Of a stretch of 25,418 bases of DNA, positions 15,945-23,907 are shown piece after piece. The notes beneath the pieces were generated by a model. That model searched no databases. It was not told the origin of the DNA and saw only the letters and a list, made by a program, of their open reading frames with translations. This DNA is from CAYZUC01 sp964481705 (GTDB taxonomy: Bacteria; Bacillota; Clostridia; Lachnospirales; Lachnospiraceae): the NCBI GenBank assembly GCA_964481705.1, contig CAYZUC010000037.1:1-25418 (forward strand). Direction: 5' to 3'. Position numbers and translations under genes: made by a program. Positions within the stretch are counted from its first letter, which is position 1; each line of letters begins with the position of its first letter.

Positions 15945-16939
15945 CAATGGAAAAGATAATTGTGTTTGGGACAGGAAGCCACTTTCAACATTGGAAGGAA
16001 TATATACCGCATAATTACAAAATTATTGCCTTTGCTGACAATAGTGTTCACAAGATTGGAACGCAATATGATGGACTTCCCATTATTAGTCCTGCTGAGA
16101 TTACCGAAATGGAATATGATAAAGTTTATATTGCATCCTCATTCCAATATGAAATAATCAATCAATTGTTGGATTTGCAAGTGCCAGAAGATAAGATTGA
16201 GATTCAGTTCTGCCTTCCAAGTGTCAGTAATGAAGGATACCATATCGACATTAATGCCCAAACCAGACAGATTAAGTATCAAGTTGAGAATGTAAAATTC
16301 ACAATTAAAAATAAGTGTGATTTTCAGACCGTACATGAAATATTCGGAAATGGATGCTATAACATAACAGGAATTAAATCTGATGCTGTTGTGATTGATA
16401 TAGGTATGAACATTGGATTAGGAACTCTTTATTTTGCAAATAAAGAGTATGTAAAAGACATATACGCATATGAACCTTTTTTGGAAACCTACGAGATAGC
16501 AATTTCGAATTTTGAAATGAATAGTAAACAGATAAGAAATAAGATTCATCCCTATAATTATGCATTAGGCGTGGAGAATGCCGAAAAAGAATGTGCATAT
16601 TCGTATGACTCATCTATAAATATGAGTTTGGTATGGGAAAACTCCGGTGAGAATAAAGAAAAAATAAAAATTCGGAATGCAGCTGAATGTATAAAGAACG
16701 TTATTGAGCAACATAAGGATAATAAGATTATTATTAAATCTGATTGTGAAGGATCGGAATTTGACATTTTTGAATTGTTAGATAGAGAGTTTATTCTGAG
16801 TCGAATTGATATAATTGTAATGGAATTTCATGGTACGAGAGTAAATGAGTTGGAAAAGATTCTGACAGAAAACTCCTTTCAATATGTGAAGAATAGCGGT
16901 TATGGATATACCGGACTGATATATGCATTTAGAATATAA
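15941..16939 (+). CDS. FkbM-family methyltransferase with N-terminal Rossmann-like domain
   Basis: Predicted SAM-dependent O-methyltransferase acting on a sugar. Residues ~3-85 are the Rossmann-like module (KIIVFGTGSHF, AFADNSVHKIG, IISPAEI, YDKVYIASSFQYEI), here at the N terminus. The FkbM domain follows: VVIDIGMNIGLG with D153, YAYEPF, and KSDCEGSEFDIFE near the C terminus. Start ATG 15941 overlaps the preceding stop as ATGA and has GGAG 7 bases ahead; the upstream in-frame ATG 15926 lies inside the previous gene and is less likely. Length is about 332 residues. It probably methylates a sugar added by neighbouring transferases. Confidence 0.87.
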   Translation: MTMEKIIVFGTGSHFQHWKEYIPHNYKIIAFADNSVHKIGTQYDGLPIISPAEITEMEYDKVYIASSFQYEIINQLLDLQVPEDKIEIQFCLPSVSNEGYHIDINAQTRQIKYQVENVKFTIKNKCDFQTVHEIFGNGCYNITGIKSDAVVIDIGMNIGLGTLYFANKEYVKDIYAYEPFLETYEIAISNFEMNSKQIRNKIHPYNYALGVENAEKECAYSYDSSINMSLVWENSGENKEKIKIRNAAECIKNVIEQHKDNKIIIKSDCEGSEFDIFELLDREFILSRIDIIVMEFHGTRVNELEKILTENSFQYVKNSGYGYTGLIYAFRI

Positions 16940-16968
16940 GTTAATTGAGATGGAAGATGGAGAAAAGT

Positions 16969-17901
16969 ATGAATATAGTTAATATCATATATTGTTGTCG
17001 AAATCGAATCCTAAATCAGAATAGACCGATGGGAGCAATAGAGGTTTACAATCGAATTGATCAGGTACAATGGATAGATCATGCAATGAATGTAATTGCA
17101 CCTTGGTATTATAAGATGTTTCCTGCTCCTACACTCCAAATGAACAAAAGAAAGCACCGTATCATAGCTTCAGTTACGACCATACCGTCCAGAATTAGCA
17201 AAACCTCTCTTGCGATGGAGAGTATGTTCCGCCAAAGTATTCATCCTGACAAAGTGATTTTATGGCTTGGAAAGAAAGAATTCTCCGATATAACACTTCC
17301 GACTTCGATTTTAAGACTTCAGAAAAAGGGACTCGAGATTCGTTATGTTGAGGATGTTGGGGTACATACCAAGTATTATTATGTACTTCAAGAGTTTCAC
17401 AATGATTTTGTAATAACGTTTGATGATGATGTTTTTTACCCAAATAATACAATTAGCGGTTTATTAAAAGCATATCGTGAAAATCCCGGCTGCGTTTGCG
17501 CACATTGGGTATGGCAAATGAAACGGACAGAATCTGGTAAAGTTGGAAATAGGAATCGTTTTCGAGATTTATTCGGAAAGCAACAGGTAAAAGCATCGCA
17601 TGATTTGGTCGCTCTTGGAGTTGGAGGAGTACTATATCCCCCGAGATGCTTAACCAAAGAAACATTTAATATCAAAAGAGCAAGAGAGTTGACTCCAACG
17701 GCGGATGATATCTGGTTAAAGGGAATGGAATTACTAAGCAAAAGAAAAGTAGCAAAGGTGAGAGAGGATTTCTTCCCACTAACGATTATAAGTGATTCAC
17801 AAAGTATTACTTTAAGTGCAAAAAATGATCGTCAGGGCATGAACAATGTTCAAATGAAGAACCTGTTTTCCTTCTACAAACTTGAGGATTCTATGTTATA
17901 A
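16969..17901 (+). CDS. GT-A fold glycosyltransferase (VTTIPSRI / DDDVFYP family)
   Basis: About 310 residues. Key features are the N-terminal strand RIIASVTTIPSRI, MESMFRQSIHPDKVILWLG, the metal-binding FDDDVFYPNN and TADDIWLKGMELL, all seen in a family of bacterial glycosyltransferases of polysaccharide loci. The family is recognised from general resemblance; no donor is known to me. The start is taken as ATG 16969 because GGAG at 16959-16962 is well spaced; ATG 16957 is possible, and the TTG at 16945 is unlikely. It follows the FkbM gene by about 30 bases and is part of the sigma-28 operon. Confidence 0.8.
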   Translation: MNIVNIIYCCRNRILNQNRPMGAIEVYNRIDQVQWIDHAMNVIAPWYYKMFPAPTLQMNKRKHRIIASVTTIPSRISKTSLAMESMFRQSIHPDKVILWLGKKEFSDITLPTSILRLQKKGLEIRYVEDVGVHTKYYYVLQEFHNDFVITFDDDVFYPNNTISGLLKAYRENPGCVCAHWVWQMKRTESGKVGNRNRFRDLFGKQQVKASHDLVALGVGGVLYPPRCLTKETFNIKRARELTPTADDIWLKGMELLSKRKVAKVREDFFPLTIISDSQSITLSAKNDRQGMNNVQMKNLFSFYKLEDSML

Positions 17902-17902
17902 T
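17894..17902 (+). promoter_or_regulatory. Possible internal extended -10 promoter
   Basis: TGT-TATAAT is an exact extended -10 match at the end of the preceding gene, about 32 bases before ATG 17934. No good -35 is visible. It could let the membrane-anchored gene and those after it be transcribed apart from the sigma-28 promoter. Confidence 0.35.
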
Positions 17903-17933
17903 AATACTAATGCAAAATAAAGGAGGATATACC

Positions 17934-18410
17934 ATGAAAAAAGGTACGGTAGCATTTTTTTCTACCATTTTTGGTGCAATAGTTGGAGCAGCAGGAAGTG
18001 GTTATTTAGGAAGCAAAGAAGTTGAGAAGAAAGCAGAAAAGGTTGACAAATTCAAATCGTATTACAACATGCTGAATCAGTGGTTAATTCTCAAACAGGA
18101 AGGGAAATCCTTAGAAACTTATTTCACAGAGAATAACTACAAGACAATAGCTATTTATGGAATGGGAGAAATGGGTAATCGATTATACGATGAACTTAAA
18201 GACAGTAAAGTAGAAGTGAAGTATGCTGTTGATAAGAATGCAGTAAATACCTACTCAGAGATTGAAGTATTTGATATTGACGATGAACTAGAACCAGTTG
18301 ATGCTGTTGTTGTAACAGCAGTATTTGCCTTTGATGAAATTATGGATGCTCTCTCGGATAAGATAGATAGTGCCATTGTTTCACTTGAAGATGTAGTGTA
18401 TGAAGCGTAG
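17934..18410 (+). CDS. Membrane-anchored Rossmann-like protein
   Basis: A protein of 158 residues from ATG 17934, which has a perfect AAAGGAGG 7 bases ahead; the longer frame from 17910 is not credible. Residues 4-26 form one hydrophobic, small-residue-rich segment (VAFFSTIFGAIVGAAGSGYLG) after a KK pair, so it is probably an N-terminal membrane anchor with the rest in the cytoplasm. A charged linker (KEVEKKAEKVDKFKSYY) follows. From residue 70 there is a Rossmann-like module (IAIYGMGEMGNRL, AVDKNAVN, DAVVVTAVFAFDEI) like those fused to neighbouring transferases. No catalytic domain is attached. It may tether or scaffold the glycosylation enzymes or act on a small nucleotide ligand; both are inference. 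Confidence 0.8.
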   Translation: MKKGTVAFFSTIFGAIVGAAGSGYLGSKEVEKKAEKVDKFKSYYNMLNQWLILKQEGKSLETYFTENNYKTIAIYGMGEMGNRLYDELKDSKVEVKYAVDKNAVNTYSEIEVFDIDDELEPVDAVVVTAVFAFDEIMDALSDKIDSAIVSLEDVVYEA

Positions 18411-19479
18411 AATCAGATCATTTGAGACGAAGATAAGTATTGTACTACTAAGAAATGTTGTGGACAAATCGCATCGCCCTATTGGACATTGTAGAAAGCA
18501 GATAATACAAACATATCAAATTCTTAGGAGAATGGGATATCAACAAGAACAGATAGAGATTGTTGCTTCCAGAGATGTGTTATCTGAAATATCAATAAAG
18601 AATAAGGTTTATCTGCCATTCAGTACAATTTCGGGACAGGATTGTGAGATAGTTGATACAATAAAGGTAATTGGTAATTATCTCATATCAAATATTATTT
18701 GTCGTGGAGAGAAAATATGGTATGTACTACTGTCCGAGGTGATTCTTGATTGTATAGGATTTTCTTTTGGCGGTAAATTCATTATTGGTACAACGTTTGA
18801 TAATTGGAACACCTACGTGAACCAGATGATACATAAGAATGGTATGAGAAAATGGCTTTTGAATCGCGGCTTAAAAAGACTGGATTTATGTATAGCAACA
18901 AACTACCATTATCATCATAATGGAGAAAGCATAAGAATGCCTGATTATTTCCGAACAGAAAAACAAAGAAAGGCATCGGATATATCAAAAGAAAGATATG
19001 TATTATGTGTCGGAGAAATGCGTAATGATAAAGATTTGTCCAAGTTAATTTACGCATTTGAGAAGAGTGATAGTAATATTAAGCTGGTTATTAAAGGAGT
19101 ACTTTCTGCTGCTCTTAATAATAAGTTTAAGCGTCAGTATAAGAATGTAGTATTTGAGGATGTTAATCTGTCTGAGGAACAGTATCTGACAGAGACAGCA
19201 AAGGCAAAATACATGGTATTGCCATATGATATGGGTGTATATCGAGACAGAACCAGTGGCGTTTTGTTAGACTGCATTTTTGTAGGAGGAATACCCATAG
19301 CTCCTTTAAAACTTCTAGAAAATAATAGGGTACATGGAATAGGGTATAAGGATATTATGGATATTCCCAATTTGATCATGGAATTCGAGATGAAACAGGA
19401 AGCGATAATCAATGATCTTAATTATTACGAGTTGGACAGAATGGCGGAAGCATTAAAAGAAAAAATAAATGTATTGTGA
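18400..19479 (+). CDS. GT-B fold glycosyltransferase (GT4-like)
   Basis: A protein of 359 residues. The C-terminal half is GT4-like: YVLCVGEMRNDKDLSKLIYAF, IKLVIKG, FEDVNLSEEQYL, KYMVLPYD, and DRTSGVLLDCIFVGGIPIAP, where the usual E-x7-E loop is replaced by a D-containing segment. The N-terminal half is divergent, as is typical of acceptor-binding domains. ATG 18400 overlaps the preceding stop (18408-18410) by 11 bases, indicating coupling. There is no signal peptide. It belongs to the sigma-28 glycan operon. The family level is likely and the substrate unknown. Confidence 0.78.
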   Translation: MKRRIRSFETKISIVLLRNVVDKSHRPIGHCRKQIIQTYQILRRMGYQQEQIEIVASRDVLSEISIKNKVYLPFSTISGQDCEIVDTIKVIGNYLISNIICRGEKIWYVLLSEVILDCIGFSFGGKFIIGTTFDNWNTYVNQMIHKNGMRKWLLNRGLKRLDLCIATNYHYHHNGESIRMPDYFRTEKQRKASDISKERYVLCVGEMRNDKDLSKLIYAFEKSDSNIKLVIKGVLSAALNNKFKRQYKNVVFEDVNLSEEQYLTETAKAKYMVLPYDMGVYRDRTSGVLLDCIFVGGIPIAPLKLLENNRVHGIGYKDIMDIPNLIMEFEMKQEAIINDLNYYELDRMAEALKEKINVL

Positions 19480-19529
19480 ACTATTGCATATTCCAATCAG
19501 TACTATGATTTAATTGAAGGGAAAGAATT

Positions 19530-20234
19530 TTGAAAAAATATTACAAAACAAATGATGAGTATTTGTCAGTGTATAAACGAGTAACTAATCTTTTTTTGAA
19601 AAGAAATCTAAGTATCCATAAAAAAGTCTATATCGGAAACAATGTAGATTTTACCGACACCAGTTTTCATGGAAGCAACAGAATCTCTTCGGGAGTTTCC
19701 TTGCCGAATTCCAATATAGGATATGGCACTTACATCGGCAGGAATGCTTTTCTCCCGAGAATCAGTATTGGAAAGTATTCATCAATTGCACAGGGAGTTC
19801 AGGTGGTATGTGGTCATCATCCGATAAATGAATGTATTTCAACCTCACCAGCGTTCTATTCCAGAAGAATGGGTGGTAATCTGACATACGTTGATCGAGA
19901 TTATTATGGGGTATATAAATATGCTGATAAACATCATAAGTTTTTTTGCAGCATAGGCAATGATGTCTGGATAGGAGTAAATGTGTTGCTTATGGAAGGG
20001 GTCACAATAGGAGATGGTGCAATCGTTGGAGCAGGAGCGGTTGTAACTCATGATATAGAACCTTATTCTATTTATGCAGGTGTTCCGGCCAAAAAAATCG
20101 GACAGAGATTTGATGATGACAAGATAAAAAAATTACTGAATTATAAATGGTGGAATAAAGGTGAAAGGTGGATTATGAATCATACGGATTTGCTTCGTAA
20201 TCCAAAAGAGTTTTTTAAGGATATTACCTCATAA
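19530..20234 (+). CDS. Left-handed beta-helix (hexapeptide) acyltransferase
   Basis: Predicted O- or N-acetyltransferase acting on a sugar. The hexapeptide repeats are clear (VYIGNNVDF, NIGYGTYIGRNAFL, ISIGKYSSIAQGVQV, CSIGNDVWIGVNVLLMEGVTIGDGAIVGAGAVVTHDI). CatB-like features are the catalytic-type histidines in CGHHP, the insertion loop between coils and the PYSIYAGVPAKKIG end. Length is 234 residues, usual for this group. The start is TTG 19530: no in-frame ATG or GTG lies near, and AAGGGA precedes it. It follows the GT4-like gene by 50 bases. It may supply the acetyl group of the nonulosonate-type sugar or decorate the glycan. Confidence 0.88.
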   Translation: MKKYYKTNDEYLSVYKRVTNLFLKRNLSIHKKVYIGNNVDFTDTSFHGSNRISSGVSLPNSNIGYGTYIGRNAFLPRISIGKYSSIAQGVQVVCGHHPINECISTSPAFYSRRMGGNLTYVDRDYYGVYKYADKHHKFFCSIGNDVWIGVNVLLMEGVTIGDGAIVGAGAVVTHDIEPYSIYAGVPAKKIGQRFDDDKIKKLLNYKWWNKGERWIMNHTDLLRNPKEFFKDITS

Positions 20235-20287
20235 CTATGAAGTAAGCAATAAAATAACAGGATAAAACGAACATCGTGGGTGAATGG

Positions 20288-21169
20288 ATGATACAACGGG
20301 ATGATTTGATTCGCAGATATGATAAGCTATACAATATTTACTTGAACGAAAAAAACTTAAGAGAGTTGAAGAAATATGAACCCCCAAAATATCTTTTGCT
20401 ACAGCAAAATCGTAAGTATTTTAATTTACATAGGGGAGAGAGATGCTTTGTTTTGGGAAATGGACCATCACTAAAGCAAATAGATTTGTTAAAACTGAAA
20501 AATGAGTATACATTTACTGTTAACGAAATGTTTCGACATTCACAGTATGAAGAAATGAACAGCAATTATCATGTAATAGCAGACCCATATTATATTAACC
20601 TTCATACCAATAATCCTGTGGAGAGAGAGATAATTAGTCTTATTTTACAAAAGGGAAGTGTTGGTGATTCGCCCGAGTTTTTCTTTACGCTTGATGGGTA
20701 TGATTTTATTAAGAAAAATCGTATTGATAGGAAGGTAAAGTGTAATTTCATTTGTCCAAAAATGTTATTCTATAGAGATTATGATAAGAGAATTGATTTT
20801 TCAGAAACGATTCCATCTCTTTGGTCAGTTGTTCAGTATGCTATTCTGTTAGCAATTTATATGGGCTTTACAGAAATCAATTTATTGGGTTGTGACGCAA
20901 CTAACGTTCTTACTGATCTAGAAGCATTTCATGGTGGTGCCTGGGGTGAGAAGTATGTATATGAAGTGAGCAAAGAAACTGAGGATGCACAAAAGAAAGT
21001 GTTTGCTAATCAAGGCGTTAATGCAATACTGAATGGATATTCGCATATTTTTGAAGGATATTATGAAATCAATAAATACTGTATTCGAAACCATGTTAAA
21101 CTCTACAATTGTTCTGCAGATACACTCATTGACTCTATACCAAGGAGAAAATTTGGGAATGTAATATAA
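20288..21169 (+). CDS. GNGPSL-motif protein, DUF115/Maf-like or GT42-like
   Basis: About 293 residues. The hallmark is GERCFVLGNGPSLKQIDLLKLK followed by FTVNEMFRH and a later SLWSVVQYAILLAIYMGFTEINLLGCDAT. This nucleotide-sugar-binding pattern occurs both in the DUF115 domain of Maf flagellin glycosyltransferases and in GT42 sialyltransferases such as CstII. The protein is much shorter than Maf and lacks its helical flanks. ATG 20288 has GGGTGA a few bases ahead; GTG 20276 in the same frame is an alternative. It is followed 16 bases on by a NeuB gene, so a transferase for a sialic-acid-like sugar is an attractive but unproven reading. Confidence 0.72.
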   Translation: MIQRDDLIRRYDKLYNIYLNEKNLRELKKYEPPKYLLLQQNRKYFNLHRGERCFVLGNGPSLKQIDLLKLKNEYTFTVNEMFRHSQYEEMNSNYHVIADPYYINLHTNNPVEREIISLILQKGSVGDSPEFFFTLDGYDFIKKNRIDRKVKCNFICPKMLFYRDYDKRIDFSETIPSLWSVVQYAILLAIYMGFTEINLLGCDATNVLTDLEAFHGGAWGEKYVYEVSKETEDAQKKVFANQGVNAILNGYSHIFEGYYEINKYCIRNHVKLYNCSADTLIDSIPRRKFGNVI

Positions 21170-21185
21170 TAATAAGGAGAACATA

Positions 21186-22064
21186 ATGGCAAACCAAATA
21201 GTAACATTAGGGAATACAAAACTTACAAGTAATTCAAAACCATATATGATTGCTGAAATTGGCATTAATCATAATGGCGATATACAAATTGCCAAACGTT
21301 TGATTGATGCCGCATTTGCAATTGGATGGGATTGTACGAAATTTCAAAAAAGGACTCCGGATCTTGCAGTACCGGAATGGAAAAAGAATCAACCCAAAAG
21401 TACTCCATGGGGAGATATGACTTATCTCGAGTATAAAAAGAAAATTGAATTTGGTAAGCAGGAGTATGATTATATAGATGCTTATTGTCGGGAGAAACCG
21501 ATTGCTTGGACTGCATCACCATGGGATATGCCGAGCTTAGAGTTCTTATTGCGGTATGATATTCCTTTTATTAAGATAGCATCAGCAACCAACGCAAATG
21601 AGACTTTGATAAGGGAGGCATGCAGTACAGGAAAGCCAATCATTCTATCCACGGGGATGAGTACTTTACAAGAAATAGATCAATCAGTCGAATTACTTGA
21701 GAAGTATGGAAATGGCGATTATATTTTACTGCATACAAATTCAACATATCCTACACCTTATAAAGATTTAAATCTAAATATGATAACAACATTAAGAGAA
21801 AGATATCAATGCCTTGTTGGATATAGTGGTCACGAGGAGGATCTGGAACCATCTGTCATCGCAGTATCATTAGGAGCTAAGGTAATCGAAAGACATGTAA
21901 CGCTTTCTCATGAAATGTGGGGAACGGATCAAAAGGCCAGTCTTACAATCCATGCAATGGATATGTTATACAATAGGATTAATTGCGTTACAGATATACT
22001 GGGAGATGGAATTAAGACGATTAGCATAGAAGAGCAAGAAATGCGAAAGAAACTCAGGGTATAA
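21186..22064 (+). CDS. NeuB-family nonulosonate synthase lacking the SAF domain
   Basis: A NeuB-type TIM barrel of 292 residues: YMIAEIGINHNGD, KFQKR, ASPWDMPSLEFL, IKIASATN, ILSTGMST, LHTNSTYPTP, GYSGHEEDLEP and ERHVTL. Ordinary NeuB, LegI and PseI enzymes are ~340-350 residues and end in an antifreeze/SAF domain that closes the active site; here the protein stops shortly after the barrel. AAGGAG precedes ATG 21186. It sits among a GNGPSL protein, a radical SAM enzyme, an SpsF-like cytidylyltransferase and an aminotransferase, an arrangement like the Bacillus spsE region. It is clearly distinct from the NeuB-cupin gene at 2995, so the locus probably makes two related acids. Confidence 0.88.
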   Translation: MANQIVTLGNTKLTSNSKPYMIAEIGINHNGDIQIAKRLIDAAFAIGWDCTKFQKRTPDLAVPEWKKNQPKSTPWGDMTYLEYKKKIEFGKQEYDYIDAYCREKPIAWTASPWDMPSLEFLLRYDIPFIKIASATNANETLIREACSTGKPIILSTGMSTLQEIDQSVELLEKYGNGDYILLHTNSTYPTPYKDLNLNMITTLRERYQCLVGYSGHEEDLEPSVIAVSLGAKVIERHVTLSHEMWGTDQKASLTIHAMDMLYNRINCVTDILGDGIKTISIEEQEMRKKLRV

Positions 22065-22075
22065 CAGGAGAAGAT

Positions 22076-23134
22076 ATGTTAGATATTAATTTTTATATGA
22101 AATTTGATGAAGTAGTAGAAGACATAAGATCTAAGAAGCTTCAAAGTATAGGTGAAGTAGAAAATGCACTTGAGAAAATTAGAAGCCAGAATCCAATTGT
22201 ATATAATATTGAAACGACAAATCGTTGTAATATGCGATGTAAAATGTGCCCGCGGACGACTATGATGACTCGAAAGATAGAAGATATTGATCGTGAGACT
22301 TTTATTAGTGTTATTGAACAGCTACATCCTCATTCACCGGAAGAGTGGAATAAATGGAAGAGCTATTGTGAGAGAAAATATGGGATACGAGAGTGTGATG
22401 AAGCCAGTGAAAATCACTTTTTTCTTTATATCATTTCTAAAGTAATACAACTACATGGCTATGGAGACCCGTTGCTGGATAAACATATGCATGAATATGT
22501 TAGCTTACTGCATGAGAGAGGTTTCTATTCCTATTTCAGTTGTAATCCTGCAAACATAAACTTGGATCTTACATATAAAATGTTAGATGCAGGGCTCGAT
22601 TATATAAAGTATTCAATAGAAAGCGTAGATGATAGTGTTCATAAGTCCATTCGTGGTGAAATGAGCAATTTTACGGAAAGTTATAAGAAGATTCAAGAGG
22701 TTCTTCAATATAAACATAACAGGAATTTGAATACAACAATAGTGATTACCATGCTTGACTTAAATCGAACCAATCAAAAGGAAGATTACGATAAATTGTT
22801 AGAAGCCTTTAAAGATATGGATGTATATATCTATCTAAAGAGTGAAGACTGTCAGTGGTACAGGAAGGATTTTCATGGGACGAAATCAATTCATTGGTCG
22901 GAAATCTGTAAGCATCCATGGATGACAATGACTATCAAATCCAATGGAGAGGCCACGATGTGTATGGAAGATTTTAATAATGCGATTGTTCTTGGAGATG
23001 TGCATAAAAATTCATTACAGGAAATCTGGAATGATGAGCCCTATAAGAATTTTAGAAAACAGCATCTAAACGTGTGCCAAGGGATAAAATGTAACGAAGA
23101 ATGCGATATGAAACTGATAGGAGAATTGTTGTGA
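22076..23134 (+). CDS. Radical SAM/SPASM enzyme
   Basis: A protein of 352 residues. The radical SAM cluster motif is C51-x3-C55-x2-C58 in ETTNRCNMRCKMC, followed by a long insertion and GYGDPLLD in place of GGEP. The C-terminal SPASM region has C278 (CKHPW), C296 (CMED), LGDV, IWND, then C334, C339 and C343, enough for auxiliary Fe-S clusters. It begins 12 bases after the NeuB stop and overlaps the SpsF-like gene as GTGA, so it is an integral part of the sugar cassette. It may carry out a radical step on the sugar (dehydration, epimerisation or C-methylation) or modify a protein; the sequence does not decide. Confidence 0.87.
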   Translation: MLDINFYMKFDEVVEDIRSKKLQSIGEVENALEKIRSQNPIVYNIETTNRCNMRCKMCPRTTMMTRKIEDIDRETFISVIEQLHPHSPEEWNKWKSYCERKYGIRECDEASENHFFLYIISKVIQLHGYGDPLLDKHMHEYVSLLHERGFYSYFSCNPANINLDLTYKMLDAGLDYIKYSIESVDDSVHKSIRGEMSNFTESYKKIQEVLQYKHNRNLNTTIVITMLDLNRTNQKEDYDKLLEAFKDMDVYIYLKSEDCQWYRKDFHGTKSIHWSEICKHPWMTMTIKSNGEATMCMEDFNNAIVLGDVHKNSLQEIWNDEPYKNFRKQHLNVCQGIKCNEECDMKLIGELL

Positions 23135-23889
23135 GAAAAGCAATATTTATTACAATACGAATGGACTCAAGCAGATTGCCGAGCAAAACAATGAAGCCAA
23201 TATTAGGGAAGCCGGTCTTGGAGCATATTGTTCAGAGAGCAAAGCTGGCAAAGGAGTTTGATGATGTTATTGTTTGTACAACAGAGCGTGAGATTGATAA
23301 CCAGATAGCCGAGTTGGCTTTGAGAGCAGGAGCTTCTGTATTTCGTGGGAGCTTGGAAGATAAATTGGAACGTTGGCATGGTGCTGCGAAGCAGTTTGAT
23401 GTGGATTATATAGTGACTTTTGATGGGGATGATTTATTTTGTGATCCATATCTGCTGGATAAGGGAGCCAGTCAAATAACAGAAGGTAAATATGATTTTA
23501 TCGAGGCACCGGAAGGCTTGATTTGTGGAGCGTTTACATATGCATTCACGAGCAAAGCGCTTGATAAAGTATGTCAGATTAAAAATACTGAGGACACAGA
23601 AATGATGTGGACATATTTTAAGGATACTGGTTTCTTTAGAACTGGAAAACTGGAAGATGTAGAAGATATTTATTTTCATGAAGATATGCGTATGACTTTG
23701 GATTATCCAGAGGATTACGAGTTCTTTTCCAAAGTATTTGAGCATTTTCAATGTGAGAAAAATGATGTTCCATTACGGGAAATCATTTTGTATCTTGAGC
23801 AAAATCCAGAAATTGCAAAAATCAATATTGGAAGACAACAGGAATTTCTGGATAATCAAAAGAAGAAAACGAAGTTGGTTTTAAAATAA
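23131..23889 (+). CDS. SpsF-like cytidylyltransferase
   Basis: Predicted to activate the NeuB product with CTP to a CMP- or CDP-sugar. The N terminus AIFITIRMDSSRLPSKTMKP is the nucleotide-binding loop of the SpsF/NeuA superfamily. VIVCTTERE, FRGSLEDKLERW, FDGDDLFCDP and LDYPEDYEF follow. Length is 252 residues. The start is GTG 23131, which overlaps the preceding stop as GTGA and has GGAG about 8 bases upstream; the in-frame ATG 23101 lies inside the radical SAM gene. Family assignment is firm; its partnership with the NeuB at 21186 is inferred from order and spacing. Confidence 0.88.
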   Translation: MRKAIFITIRMDSSRLPSKTMKPILGKPVLEHIVQRAKLAKEFDDVIVCTTEREIDNQIAELALRAGASVFRGSLEDKLERWHGAAKQFDVDYIVTFDGDDLFCDPYLLDKGASQITEGKYDFIEAPEGLICGAFTYAFTSKALDKVCQIKNTEDTEMMWTYFKDTGFFRTGKLEDVEDIYFHEDMRMTLDYPEDYEFFSKVFEHFQCEKNDVPLREIILYLEQNPEIAKINIGRQQEFLDNQKKKTKLVLK

Positions 23890-23907
23890 TAATGGAGGCA
23901 TGTAACA

